Assembly: GCA_963210315.1 (NCBI GenBank)
Contig: OY723324.1
Location: 868,001 to 932,000 of the forward strand
From: Rhynchopus euleeides
Lineage: Eukaryota; Euglenozoa; Diplonemea; Diplonemida; Diplonemidae
Length of the DNA stretch: 64,000 nucleotides
Direction: 5' to 3'
Numbering within the stretch: the first letter of the stretch is position 1; every line of letters begins with the position of its first letter. Both the position numbers and the translations under genes were made by a program. Shown in pieces: positions 10,798 through 21,576 of the stretch. The notes under the pieces were generated by a model, which saw nothing but the letters and a program-made list of their open reading frames with translations, searched no databases and had not been told where the DNA came from.

Positions 10798-12752
10798 ATG
10801 ACTGAACCAGCGGCGCCACCGGCGCCGGTGCCCAAGGTGGATGAGCCACAGCCTGTGGGCGGAAGCGAGAACGGGGCTGCGGCAGGTGGGTACAGCGGGG
10901 CGAAACCTGGGCATGCGGCACCCCCCCCTGCCGGTGCCGCCCCGTCGCCGTCGCCGTCGCCTGCGCCATCCACGTCGCTCGGCGACAACCACATGGCGCG
11001 GGTTAAGGTGATGAACGACTGGCTGTGCCAAAACGACCCGCGATCTGGATCCAGCCATGCGCGTCGCGTCGATGAGATCGAAGAGGCGTATGATTTAGTA
11101 GCAGAGCCCCGGAAACCAGACAGCGAGGAAACCGACAAGGGCGTGCTGGGGGAGGGGACCTACGGCAAGGTCATGCGGTATCGGAAACGACCCGAAACAA
11201 GCCATCTCTTCACCGTCCCGTCGGAGCCTGTCGCGGTGAAGATTATAAAAAAGGAGACGGCGTGCATCTCCCTCACCAACATCAAACACCTTATGGTTGA
11301 GATAGAAGTGCTGAGGCACATACGCCATGAGAATGTCGTGCGGCTCTACGACGTTGCGCACAGCGCGGACGCCATATTCATGGTGATGGAGCTGTGCCAG
11401 GGAACTGATCTTTACAACTTCCTCAGCTCACTCCCCAGGCCGTACACCGTGGAGCCGGGTGTCGCGGCTGTCATCCTGAAGCAGCTTCTCATCGCGCTGC
11501 ACCACATCCACACCAGCCACGTCGTCCACCGCGATATCAAGCCGGAGAATATTCTGGTCGACCCCAGCGACCACCACATCAAACTCGTCGACTTTGGCAC
11601 CGCAAAATACTGCGGCCCCTACGGGATCGGCATCGGGTCCGACCTCCCGCAGTCACCCGCCGTCGGTGGAGGCGGGGCAGGCGGCGGCGCCTCCCCTGCA
11701 GGGGCTGGGACAAGCCCAGCGGCGTGCACCACGCAGCCCCCGAGCCCTCTGGTGTGCAGCACGCCCGGGGCAGGCACGTTTCTCTACATGGCTCTGGAGG
11801 GGCTGGACGGGCTGGTGAAACGCACGGGGGAGTCGGCGAAGTGGATGTCCTCGAAGAGCCAGCTCTCGAAGCTCGACATCTACAGCGCAGGCGTGACGGC
11901 CTATGTGATGCTGGTGGGGCGGCTGCCCTACCGCTCCGCCTATAAATCGACGAAGAACCCTGAGAAGTGCGCCAGCGATCTCTCCGGTAAAATCTCCCAG
12001 GGCTTCCCCGTGCATCGGAGCCAGGAGCTCCCCGAGGAGGCCCTGGAGTGCATCCGGGATCTCATGTCGAAGGACGTGAAGGAGCGCCCCTCTGCCCTGG
12101 AGGCGATCAGCCACCCCTGGCTGAAGGATGTGCGGGTGCCGACGCGGCAGAAGATGCCGCAGGATGTGACTGCCGTGGTGGAGATCAGCGAGAAGCGGCA
12201 GGGGCGGGGGACGTTTCAGATTGTCAGCGCGCCGCGGAAGAAGGGCAAGCCAGGGCCGCCGAGGCAGGCCGTGCCGGACCTGCCGGGTGCCCCGCCGAGG
12301 CAGGGGAGCGCGGCGTCGTCTGCAGGGGAGGCTGATGCAAAGGCGGCGCAGCCGTCGCCGCAGCGCGTTTCGAGGTATGTTTCTGGGTTTTGTCTGCTGG
12401 AGTGTCTCACAGTTGTTATAACAACGCACGCCACCCGCACACCCTCCGTCACAGCAACGGGTCGACCCTCTCGCGGACAGAAACGCGGAAGAAGGCGCCG
12501 GAGCCTGTGCCGCTGGCGGTGTCTGCTGCCCGGGCGCCGGCCGAGCCTCTGAAGAAGTCCTCCGTGCCTATCCAGTATATCGACGACGAGGTGCTGGAGG
12601 AGGAGCCAATGTCGACACCCTTGGTGACGGACGCGCCCAACTTCATGAGCGGCTGGGCAGAGCTGATGCAGGAGGTGCTGGACGAGGAGGACGACGACCC
12701 CGGCACTACAAAGCAGGCCACCACACAGCCTTTGGAGCCTGGGCCGAAGTGA
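10798..12752 (+). CDS. CAMK-like Ser/Thr protein kinase, one intron
   Basis: Model: exon 1 10798-12374, intron 12375-12454 (GTATGT...CACAG, 80 nt, phase 2), exon 2 12455-12752, giving 624 aa. The join is supported because the unspliced frame drifts into unrelated residues while the spliced frame runs cleanly to an acidic C-terminus. Kinase domain about 117-441: GEGTYGKV glycine loop, VAVKIIKK lysine near 146, HRDIKPEN near 243, DFG near 264. The activation segment holds a Gly/Ala/Pro-rich insert of about 45 residues, then GTFLYMALEG instead of the usual APE. The layout resembles CAMK/CAMKK or AMPK-related kinases; the exact family is not resolved. The N-terminal ~80 residues and the C-terminal tail are Pro/Ala-rich and probably disordered. 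Confidence 0.8.
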
Positions 12753-15186
12753 GAGCCCGCTCTTTCCCGTCTCTCCAAGGGCCCAGGCCTCATGCCCGGG
12801 GGGGGGGGGGGGGAGCAGGGGCGGTGCCTTGGGGTGATTTTTTTGGTATTCTCGCTCGTGGCTGTTTGAAAAATTGGTGGGGTGGGTGGGGGGGGGCAGC
12901 CAGAAGAAATTAGGGGTGGGTGTGGTGGGGGCGGGGGGGAGATGGGGTGGCGGATGTCTTGATAATCACCTCCTCGGGTGTGTTTCGCAGCCGCTGCCGC
13001 CGCCCGAGTTCTTTTGTTTGGTAACGTTTGCCGTTTTTTCTCACAAGGTAACGGGAGGAATGCGTCAAAACACGCCAATTTTCGGCCACTATAGCGATGA
13101 TCCCCCTAAAAGTGATCCAGAGCTAGTCTCCACACACACACGTGAATACTTTTTGCAGGGGTTGGAGCACACCGGCTGCTCTTGACGTGATTTCCACTGT
13201 CCCGAAGGGTGTCTAAGTCACTGCGCCTTGTCCGGACAGCTAGCTTCGCCAAACACACACAACGCCTATCTGGGTCACCTTCATGCCCCCCACACCTACA
13301 GCGCACCGACACCCACACCGACATTCGGTGTCAACTCATGCGTGGCACAGTATACATGAGTTCTCGGTCCCGGCCACTTCCCCCACCCCCTCCCCTCTTG
13401 CTGGGGCCCGCTGAATAGCAGAGAGGGAGGTCTTCTTTTGTGCTGCCTGTGCAGCTTCTTCGGTTTCATTCCTGTTCGGAATCCTGAGGGGGGTGGGGTG
13501 GGGGGGGGGGGGGGTGGCGGGTACGGGGATGTTATATTTTTTGCGTTCCGACAACTAAAAGAAAACGAAAATGGAAGGCAACAAAATGGGCGGAAGGGAG
13601 GGAGGGGATGTGAGTCCGGGTTGGGGGGGGGGTATAGTTAATGTGGCGTATGTGACATACCCCCCCCCCGCTTCTCTGTCCCCCCCCCCCACTTTTTCCT
13701 CGAGGGGGTGGGGGGGGGAGCCCGGGGGGGGGGGGGGGGGAGAAGGGAAACCGCACCCCCGCCCCGCCAAGGGAGGAGTTCAGTATCTTGCCGCGGGTGT
13801 CGTCTGCGAATGTCGCCAACCCTCTCTTCGTCTCACCCATTTTGCGGACAGCAATGCAGCCGACCTCTGTGGTGGAGAGGGGGGGGGGGCTTCCCACAAC
13901 CTGTGTTGCACTGTGGGCTTCGCTCAAACATCCTCAGAAAATGGAGCAACCAACGTGTTGCCATGAATGTGCCTCACAGGGCGCATTGCATTGCGTTGCA
14001 TCGGGGCCCTCGATACCAGGTGTGACTGAGTGAGAAGAAGTGAGCAACAGCCCCAGTTCCCCTCACTGACTGACGAGCTGTGACGAGCTGTGAACTGGTA
14101 GCGAGGGCCCCCTCTAATTTGCCCAATGATGGGGGAGGGGGGGGGGGGAGGGATACCGCACACCCTCACACCCTCACCCACGCCATTTCGGCGGTTTTTC
14201 GCCGCATGGGGTGGGGGGTGGGGGGGGGGGGTGTCCTGACCTGTAATGTCCCCCCTGTTATGCCCCCGGGGGGGGGTTTGGGTATGTTTTCCTCTATTTT
14301 TTTCCAGCGACAAACTGGCGTTAGCTAGTGGAGCCCTTCCCCTGTTTCTCCCTGTTTGGACAACACCCAGCCCGATGCCTCCTGTCCGGACTGTGTGTGG
14401 ATGGCCCCCTTGCGCTGTCTCCATTTCTCTCTCTCTCACTCTCTCTCTTCAACTCTATCTATTTTCCTCTCTCTGAATACAGCAGGTCTCTCTCAAAATA
14501 CCCGACAGCGCTGCTCGGCTCCCCTGCTGCTGTGAGTGTGGTGCTGCCCGTGCGTGCCGGGCACCGCCAGATTTTTTTTTGTTGGAACGGCGAGAGGAAC
14601 ACCGCGCGCACCGCCTCCCCTCCCTTCCCCCCTCTCTCCCTACGGTACGTCCGCCTTCAGGGCTTCTGAGGAGTGCCTGCCTCGCATTGCTTCCCACGCT
14701 GGGTGGTTGAGGATCGGCTTCGCCTCTCTTATCGCGAGTCAACCGTTCCTCCTCCCACAGATGCTATGCTCTGCCTTTTGGTGGCGGGGCCCCGCCCAAA
14801 ACCCTGTGCCATGGGATGAAAACGTGTCTGTTGTGTGGGGGCTGTGGGGGCACTCTCACACACCTCTGCACGCCAAACCCTGGTGTCACACACGCACCGC
14901 ACCGCACCGCACCGCACATGGGTCGGGTGTAATCGAGTCCAGAGGGAGCCTGTGATGACATGGTGTGGTGTGCGATTGCATGTTGTACTGTGCGTGCAAA
15001 ACTCTGGTTTCTACTTCAAAAACGTACGGGCTATCACCCCGGCATGGGTGTATGGGCAGCGGAGGGACACACAGAGGGGTCTCGGCACTACCCCCTCCCT
15101 CACCCCCCCCCCCCCCCCCCCTACACGCAGGGGTTGACGGCTGCAGACGGCGCCCCCCCCACCCCCCCCCCCCCCCCCCACCCCTA
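12753..15186. other. Gene-free, homopolymer-rich intergenic DNA
   Basis: Many G or C runs of 8-20 nt (for example near 12800, 13500, 13680-13740, 14130, 14220, 15100-15180) and short CT or CA tracts. Open frames here are low complexity and overlap on both strands, so none is called. A short inverted pair around the CTCGATACCAG motif (about 14010 and 14097) was seen. Confidence 0.5.
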
Positions 15187-17910
15187 CACGACGCGCTGGC
15201 ACGGGCTGAACCGGTTCTGGAACCGGTTCCAGAACCGGTTCGGCGGAACCGGTTCACCGGCGAACCGGTTCGGACGAACCGGTGAACCGGTGAACCGGTT
15301 CCGCCGAACCGGTTCACCGGTAAACCGGTTCCGCCGGTGAACCGGTTCCAGAACCGACATTTGCGAACCGGGCAAAGTGGGTCCCGACCGGTTGGCCGTG
15401 TACCGGTCGGTGGACCGGTATACGGACCTGACCCGCACTGAGTCATCTCAGACCTATGGGTTTCAGTCCCAGTGTCAGATTCAGACCTACTGATCCAGAA
15501 CCGCACCCTCTCCTTCCACACCAATTGTATCCGCTGCTCATGGGTCCGACTGACGACGATAGCAATGACGATGGCTCCATAGCAAAGATGGCTACCACTG
15601 TCAAAGCTCATCTGGAACAGAAACTGTCCCAGATGGAAGTCTCCTGTATAAATACAGGGTTCGGGTTTCCCACGAGTGTAACGCAGATACGTGCAGGTGT
15701 GTCAAGAGAGTGTGCAGCTCACAGCAGTTCCTCATCCTTGGTTCTGAACCCCACAGTTCTTCGAATCACAGTGACAACAGGGAGGCCAGATCCAAAGATC
15801 AGGCTTTCCCAGACGCGGTTCAACTGGTGACGACCGTTGTTGAGAGACCGGAGCGGAGGTCGACGTCGGCTTATCTCATGCTACGGCAGGGGTGAGGACT
15901 CAGCCGCCACCCCGGGTGGTTTGCAGGTTGAACAGGTTGTGTGGTTCCATTGATCAACATAGGTCGGCCTGTCTGATAAGACTCAGCCACCCTGCGGGTC
16001 AATTTATTCTAAAAAGGCGCCTTTTTGACCAAAAGGCAAAATTTCCTCCCATCATGCTCCCGTACCACAGAGGCCTGCCTCTGTGTATGTGTACGTTTTG
16101 CGATGACGGGGTGTGGAACCTGGCGTAGACCGAGCTACAACACAGGCGCCGTGGGTCAATTTTTTTTAGAAAATGCCTTGACCAAAGGCATCCCCCTAAC
16201 ACTTAATTGCTCTGCTTCAACCTGAACCGACCCTCTAGGCAGCGTGAGGTGGCTACGTCGAGCCACTTCGTGGACAGCTGCAGTACCCTTCCCTTGTGTT
16301 CCTCTGTCAGGGGAACAACACAATAGCAGCATACGTATTGTTTCATTTCAGTCAGCCAAGGAAAGTCGAGGAGTTCGAGCCGTTGAACAGTAACCAGAGG
16401 ATGACAAGCAGGTTGAATATGCAAGCAGTGATCTCCTGTGTACCCTTGGACCCACATTAAACTCGAACTGAAGCCCTCAGTCGTCCTTGACCAGATTCAG
16501 ACCCGCTTTTCCAGAACCGCACCCCCTCCCTCCACTCCAAGTGTATCCGCTGCTCATGGGCCCACGTGACCACAAAGACTTAATCGTGACTCCATAGCAA
16601 AGATGGCTACCACGCTCAAGACCATCTGTGAACAGACGGTGGTCTCCTGTTTCCAGGGGTATGGAATTACCACGAGTGTAATGCAGGTACGGTAGGTGTG
16701 TCAAGAAGGTTTGCAGCTCACAGCAGGTCGTCATCTTCGTTCTGAACCTTGGTTCTGAAGTCGACAGCTCCTCAAGTCGGAGGCACACAAAGGATGGGTT
16801 CCGCAACTGTCCAACTATCTACAGACTCACAGCCCAGAAGGTGCAGTCCAGGTTCCACAGAGCAAATTAAATGTTAGCATTTCTGCACAACTACCGTATC
16901 GCAAATCGCAGCGGCGGTAGAAGTGACTGACTCTAAAACGGCGAGGTATCAGTCTTGACGCTGGAAAATTCCGTTCGGAAATACCAAACACATCCAGAAA
17001 GTGGAAGGAATGGGCGCCAAGATGATGCGAACGATTTTTGGGGGGAGGGGGTGGACTGCCCTGTATCGTGATACCCGTGAGGGTAAAAAAATACAGGGCA
17101 GGGAGGCACAGGCGCAGGCACAACAGAGGCAATACATAGGCAGGCACCAATGGGAAAAGCGACCTCTTCTGGGACAGGCTGGGGAGGGGGGTGGGGAGGG
17201 CGGCGCTGGGGCGGCTGCATGCGGTACCTGCGGTTCCGGTCCGGATTTTCGTCCGGACCGGTGCCGCATTTGAGGGGCAAGAATCTGATTTCCGAGGCCC
17301 GGGAATGGTCGCAGTGGCTTCAAATGGCCAAAAACGTTCAATTTACCCCCCGGAAAAAAAATTCGAAAGGGTCCCCCTATAGAAATCCAGTCAGGACTGC
17401 GTGAACCGGTTCTAGAACCGGTTCGCGAACCGGTTTCTGCCAGTTTCTGCATGCGGTACCTGCGGTTCCGGTCCGGATTTTCGTCCGGACCGGTACCGCA
17501 TTTGAGGGGCAAGAATCTGATTTCCGAGGCCCGGGAATGGTCGCAGTGGCTTCAAATGGCCAAAAACGTTCAATTTACCCCCCCGAAAAAAAATTCGAAA
17601 GGGTCCCCCTATAGAAATCCGGTCAGGACTGGGGGAACCGGTTTCAGAACCGGTTCACGAACCGGTTCCGGAACCGGTTCGTGAACCGGTTCTCGAACCG
17701 GTTCTGAAACCGGTTCCTGCAAACCGGTTCACGAACCGGTTTTTGCCAGTTTCAGAACCGGTCCCAGCCGGTTCTGAACCTGTCCTCAACCGGTTCGGAT
17801 TTGTCAGTAACCGGTTTGCCGTTGTGATTTCAACCGGTTCCCAAACCGGTTCCCAAGGAACCGGTTACTGTTTTCAAACCGGTTCAGGAGATTTCTGCCA
17901 GCGCGTCGTG
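15187..17910. mobile_element. CACG-ended transposon with AACCGGTT arrays
   Basis: Ends are a 15-bp perfect inverted repeat: CACGACGCGCTGGCA at 15187 and its complement at 17896-17910. The flanking dinucleotides are TA on both sides (15185-15186 and 17911-17912), consistent with a 2-bp target duplication. Next to each end lies an array of GAACCGGTTC-type palindromes (15209-15430 and 17401-17890). Inside are a ~183-bp direct duplication (17217-17399 and 17449-17631) and an older ~250-bp direct repeat (about 15480-15730 and 16494-16750). No transposase frame was found, so it is probably non-autonomous. Confidence 0.75.
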
Positions 17911-18697
17911 TACCGAGCCTTTCCAAAATAAATGATTCACCTCTGCCGTGCATCAATAGCAGGGGGCCCGGTGTGCTCTACGCTGCTACAAAATTTTTCA
18001 CGTGTGCTGTGGGACTCTCTGCTGTGGGTGAGGGAGGGTGGGGGTGGTGGAGGAGGGGTCGTCACCCGGTGATCTATGAGAGGACTTTTAGAACGAGATG
18101 TCTGAAAACGCTATTCTGGCGGGGGGGGGGGGGGTGGGGGGCTGTCTCGGAGATCTGTCCCACCACCCCCACACCTTCGGCTCGCGCACCCCACCCCACC
18201 GCTGTTGCTGCAATGAGTCGCGGGAGGCGGTGATTTGGGTGGCAAAACACAGCATGCATTGCCTTGTTGTTGCTTTGGATGTGGTGCGGCACAGGAGTGT
18301 GGCACATTCACACCCTTTCATCAGGCAAAAAATACGCGAGGTTTTTTTGTTCACATCCGGGTTTTGGCGCACAACCTAACTGCCCTGATCTTTTTTATTC
18401 ACCGTTGCAAAAGGTGGTCACACACGCACACACACACACACACCGTCACAACAGGCACACAAAACACACACACAGGGCAAAAGGCTGTGCCCTCAAGCCA
18501 GCCCCCGACGAAACACCAGGCATCCCCTCTCCTGCCTACTCCTCTACGCCGTTGGAGGGGGGGAGGGGCTGGGGGTGAGCGGTGCAGTGCGGTGTGCCAG
18601 GGGACCATCCCTCCCTCCCTCCTCGCACGCCGCGTGTTGAGGAAGTGACAGGGGGGGCCGTTCCTTGCCCCCCCACCCCCACCCCTCACCCGCTGCG
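17911..18697. other. Intergenic spacer
   Basis: G-tract at 18119-18135 and a CA microsatellite-like stretch at 18420-18475. No gene seen. The start of the next gene follows a C-rich tract. Confidence 0.4.
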
Positions 18698-20437
18698 ATG
18701 CTGTCCTCTATTGGCAGCCTCGTGAGGGGGGGTATCCGGGATACAGTCGGGGCGCCGTGTGAGGTGACTCTCTCCATCGACCCGGAGCATGCGCATGCGA
18801 AGACGAGCCAGGCCGCGCTTGCCAACCTGAAGCTGCAGGGGTTTGAGCACTGCTTCGACCACATCTTTACAGAGAAGAGCCTCCTCAAGGGGCACGTCAC
18901 CGTGAAATCCCGCAAAACCCTCGAATTCGACAGGGCGGACGTCACCCTCACCGGGGAGGTCACCGTTGCCTCGGGCCTGGTCCCTGTGGGGTACACCTTC
19001 CTCTCCAAGAGCATACCCTTGGAGTGCAGGCCTGCCGCCGAGCCTTCCCCATCCACCGCTGCCCCCACGCAACACCGCGGCTCCGCTGGCGAAGCCCCTG
19101 CGGGGGGCATCGCAGAGGGAGCTGCCGCGGAGGAGGCGGGGGAGGGACGCGGCGGTGCCGCGCCTGCCCCCTCATCCAGCGGTGGTGCGCCGCAGCCGAC
19201 CAAGGCCCCGCGCCTTAGCGTCGGCGGGGCTGCCGGGGACAAAGTCTATTCCTTTGATTTCGGCAACCTTCACGACGTGGAGAGGGAGGGTGAGATCCTC
19301 CGGAGGAAAACGGCTCTGGCCAAGGCGAGGCAGGTTGCCGCTGCTGCTGCTGCCGCAGCAGCAGCTGAGGCGGAGGCAGCGAGCGGTGTCGATGGGGCTG
19401 CTGCTGCTGCTGCTCCTCCTCCCCCTGCGGGGAGCTCGGCACCCGTGACACCCGTGGAGGATGTCATCGACCCGGCGAGTCTCCCCGACCCTGTTGTGTT
19501 CGAGACGTATGCCGGGGGGCGGGTTTACATAAAATATTACATCGAGTTTGTCATGCGGCGTGAGGGGCTCCTCAGCGTGGATGTGCACCACAAGAAGGGG
19601 CTCTTCTTCCGCCTGGAGACCTCCAACCTGAACCGGACGCAGTGCCCGTCGCTCTTCGCGATGAAGGGCATCGCGCGGCACAGCGACACCCTCTGGGATA
19701 GGCCATACCATGTCTACGAAAGGCACGCCTCCCCGGCGAGAGACCAGCAGCAGCAGCAGGGCGCCCCAGCCGACTCGGAGTCGGGCGGTGCGGCGGACCC
19801 GCTGGAGGGGACCTGGCCAGCACCCCAGGCAAATGGTGGCGAGGGTGCTGAGGGGGCTGCAGTGGGGCAGAGTGTGGGGCAGACCCAGCAGGTGCCTGCG
19901 GGGTTTCGGGGCCCGCCAGGCATGGCGATGCCTGTGGTGTGCACCGCATACAGCGATGTGAGGGAGCAGCCGCTCCGGATGTGCCTTGCGTTGGACCAAG
20001 GTGTTGCGGCGCATATCCTGATCGAGCGGAATGTGTACCACTGCAAGGACATCGTGAAGGGGAGGTTCTACTTCGACGGGCCGAAGTCTGTTTACAACGA
20101 CTCCTTCGAGATGGTGGACTGCCACATCCAGCTCTTCCGCAAAGAGGTGTTCGTGCAGGGCGACGGCAGCCTCACCCTCCTCACCCAGGACTCCCTCTTC
20201 CGCTCGGAAATAGTGGATGGCGCCCCCACGCTGCGCCAGGTCGTCCCCCTGTCGCTGCCGCTGCGCGGCATCGCGTCTCTGGGGCCCTCCCACTTCCGGG
20301 TGGCGGGGCGGGCGTCTGTCAACTACTTCCTCAGGCTCACGGCGAGCTTCAAGACTACCCCCGAGGCGCGGGTGCCCACGACATGCTTCACAGAGTCTGA
20401 GCTGATCCTCTGGCGCCTGCCGATTGTTAAGCAGTAG
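18698..20437 (+). CDS. VPS26C (DSCR3)-like retromer/retriever subunit
   Basis: 579 aa from ATG 18698, no intron needed. The arrestin-fold halves of VPS26C can be followed: an N-terminal beta-sandwich (DHIFTEKSLLKGHVTVKS), the FETYAGGRVYIKYYIEFVMRR segment matching the ETYHG...IQYTLR region of VPS26C, and a C-terminal half with ILIERNVYHCKDIVKGRFYF, a HIQLFRKEVF strand and a final HFRV...CFTESELILWRLPIVK strand like the family's NFPLKLCRI end. Family members are near 300 aa; here Ala/Gln/Pro-rich inserts (about residues 115-265 and 350-420) nearly double the length. Expected role: cargo adaptor of the retriever/Commander complex in endosome-to-surface recycling. VPS26 proper is an alternative, but the C-terminus fits VPS26C better. 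Confidence 0.7.
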   Translation: MLSSIGSLVRGGIRDTVGAPCEVTLSIDPEHAHAKTSQAALANLKLQGFEHCFDHIFTEKSLLKGHVTVKSRKTLEFDRADVTLTGEVTVASGLVPVGYTFLSKSIPLECRPAAEPSPSTAAPTQHRGSAGEAPAGGIAEGAAAEEAGEGRGGAAPAPSSSGGAPQPTKAPRLSVGGAAGDKVYSFDFGNLHDVEREGEILRRKTALAKARQVAAAAAAAAAAEAEAASGVDGAAAAAAPPPPAGSSAPVTPVEDVIDPASLPDPVVFETYAGGRVYIKYYIEFVMRREGLLSVDVHHKKGLFFRLETSNLNRTQCPSLFAMKGIARHSDTLWDRPYHVYERHASPARDQQQQQGAPADSESGGAADPLEGTWPAPQANGGEGAEGAAVGQSVGQTQQVPAGFRGPPGMAMPVVCTAYSDVREQPLRMCLALDQGVAAHILIERNVYHCKDIVKGRFYFDGPKSVYNDSFEMVDCHIQLFRKEVFVQGDGSLTLLTQDSLFRSEIVDGAPTLRQVVPLSLPLRGIASLGPSHFRVAGRASVNYFLRLTASFKTTPEARVPTTCFTESELILWRLPIVKQ

Positions 20438-21240
20438 TGCCCCACGCTCCCCAGCTGGGGGGTGGTGGGGGGGTGGGTGTGCTTGGTGTGTTTCTGCAGT
20501 GAATCGCAGAATGGGAGAAAGAAATGATTCACGTTGTGTGAGAGATAGTGGAGACCACAGCAAGAGCAAGTGCTCGGTGTGTTGCCTACACTCAAAATAG
20601 TAAGATTCACGCGCGTGTGTGTGTGTGTGTGTGGCAGTGGACCTCACATCAAAGAGCAGTAGTGGTGCTCTATGTGCTCGGTGTGTATCTCCACCAATGC
20701 AAAAGGATTCACGTGTGCACGGTGGGATCTTGTAAATTTTACATGTATAACTACAAGTATATACATGTATTATACATGTATTATACATGTATTATACATG
20801 TATTATACATGTATAATACTTGCATGTCAACTATTATACATGTATAATACATGTATATGCCTGAAATATACATGTAAAATACATGTATATCAAGTAAAAA
20901 TACAAGTATAATACTTGCATGTCAACTATTATACTTGTATTTTTACTTGATATACATGTATTTTACATGTATATTTCAGGCATTTACATGTATTTTACAT
21001 GTATAATACTTGTCATGCAAGTATTATACATGTAAAATACTTGCATGACAAGTAAAATACTTGCATGCAAGTAAAATACATGTATTTTACTTGCATGCAA
21101 GTATTTTACTTGTCATGCAAGTATTATACATGTATTTTACTTGTCATGCAAGTATTTTACATGTATAATACTTGCATGACAAGTATTATACATGTAAAAT
21201 ACATGTAAATGCCTGAAATATACATGCAAAAATACATGTA

Positions 21241-21569
21241 CCGTATACGTAAATATTATGGAACGTAAATATTATGGAACGGGCCCATTTTTGGCCGGTC
21301 CGTTCCATAATATTTACGTTCCATAATATTTACAGGGCCAGTTGGGGACTCGGTGGTGAGGACGGCTTGCGTCAGGAATCGCGCGAAAAGTGCACGAGTA
21401 GGTCCCGTCAGGGACTCTGTATGCCGTCCGATCACCTGGTCCAAGTCCCCGAGTCGCAGAAAGCCCTGTAAATATTATGGAACAAAAAAAATCTGGAACG
21501 CCAACCCACCAGCGTTCCAAAATATTTACGTTCCATAATATTTACGTTCCAAAATATTTACGTATACGG
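21241..21569. mobile_element. TA-flanked MITE, CCGTATACG ends
   Basis: Inverted ends CCGTATACGTAAATATT at 21241 and its complement ending 21569, flanked by TA (21239-21240 and 21570-21571). Interior has repeated GGAACGTAAATATTATGG motifs. The CCGTA-type ends and GGAACGTAAA motif resemble the ends of the pogo-like element at 50859-54301, so it may be mobilised by that transposase (inference). Confidence 0.65.
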
Positions 21570-21576
21570 TATATCA

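Noticed and set aside
12390..12454. Separate small gene after the kinase
   Set aside because: This frame is exon 2 of the kinase once the 80-nt intron is removed.
14886..15611. 241-codon - strand frame
   Set aside because: Made of AACCGGTT repeats and homopolymers; no conserved motif.
17001..17512. Repeated long frames on both strands
   Set aside because: They arise from the 183-bp duplicated segment of the element at 15187-17910; no protein motif.
15209..17890. CRISPR-like array from AACCGGTT units
   Set aside because: Units are palindromes of irregular spacing without spacers; they belong to a transposon.
20672..20911. Open frame of Tyr/Cys/Ile-rich protein in palindrome array
   Set aside because: It is a translation of TACATGTA-type repeats, repeated wherever the array occurs (24 kb, 50 kb, 54 kb).
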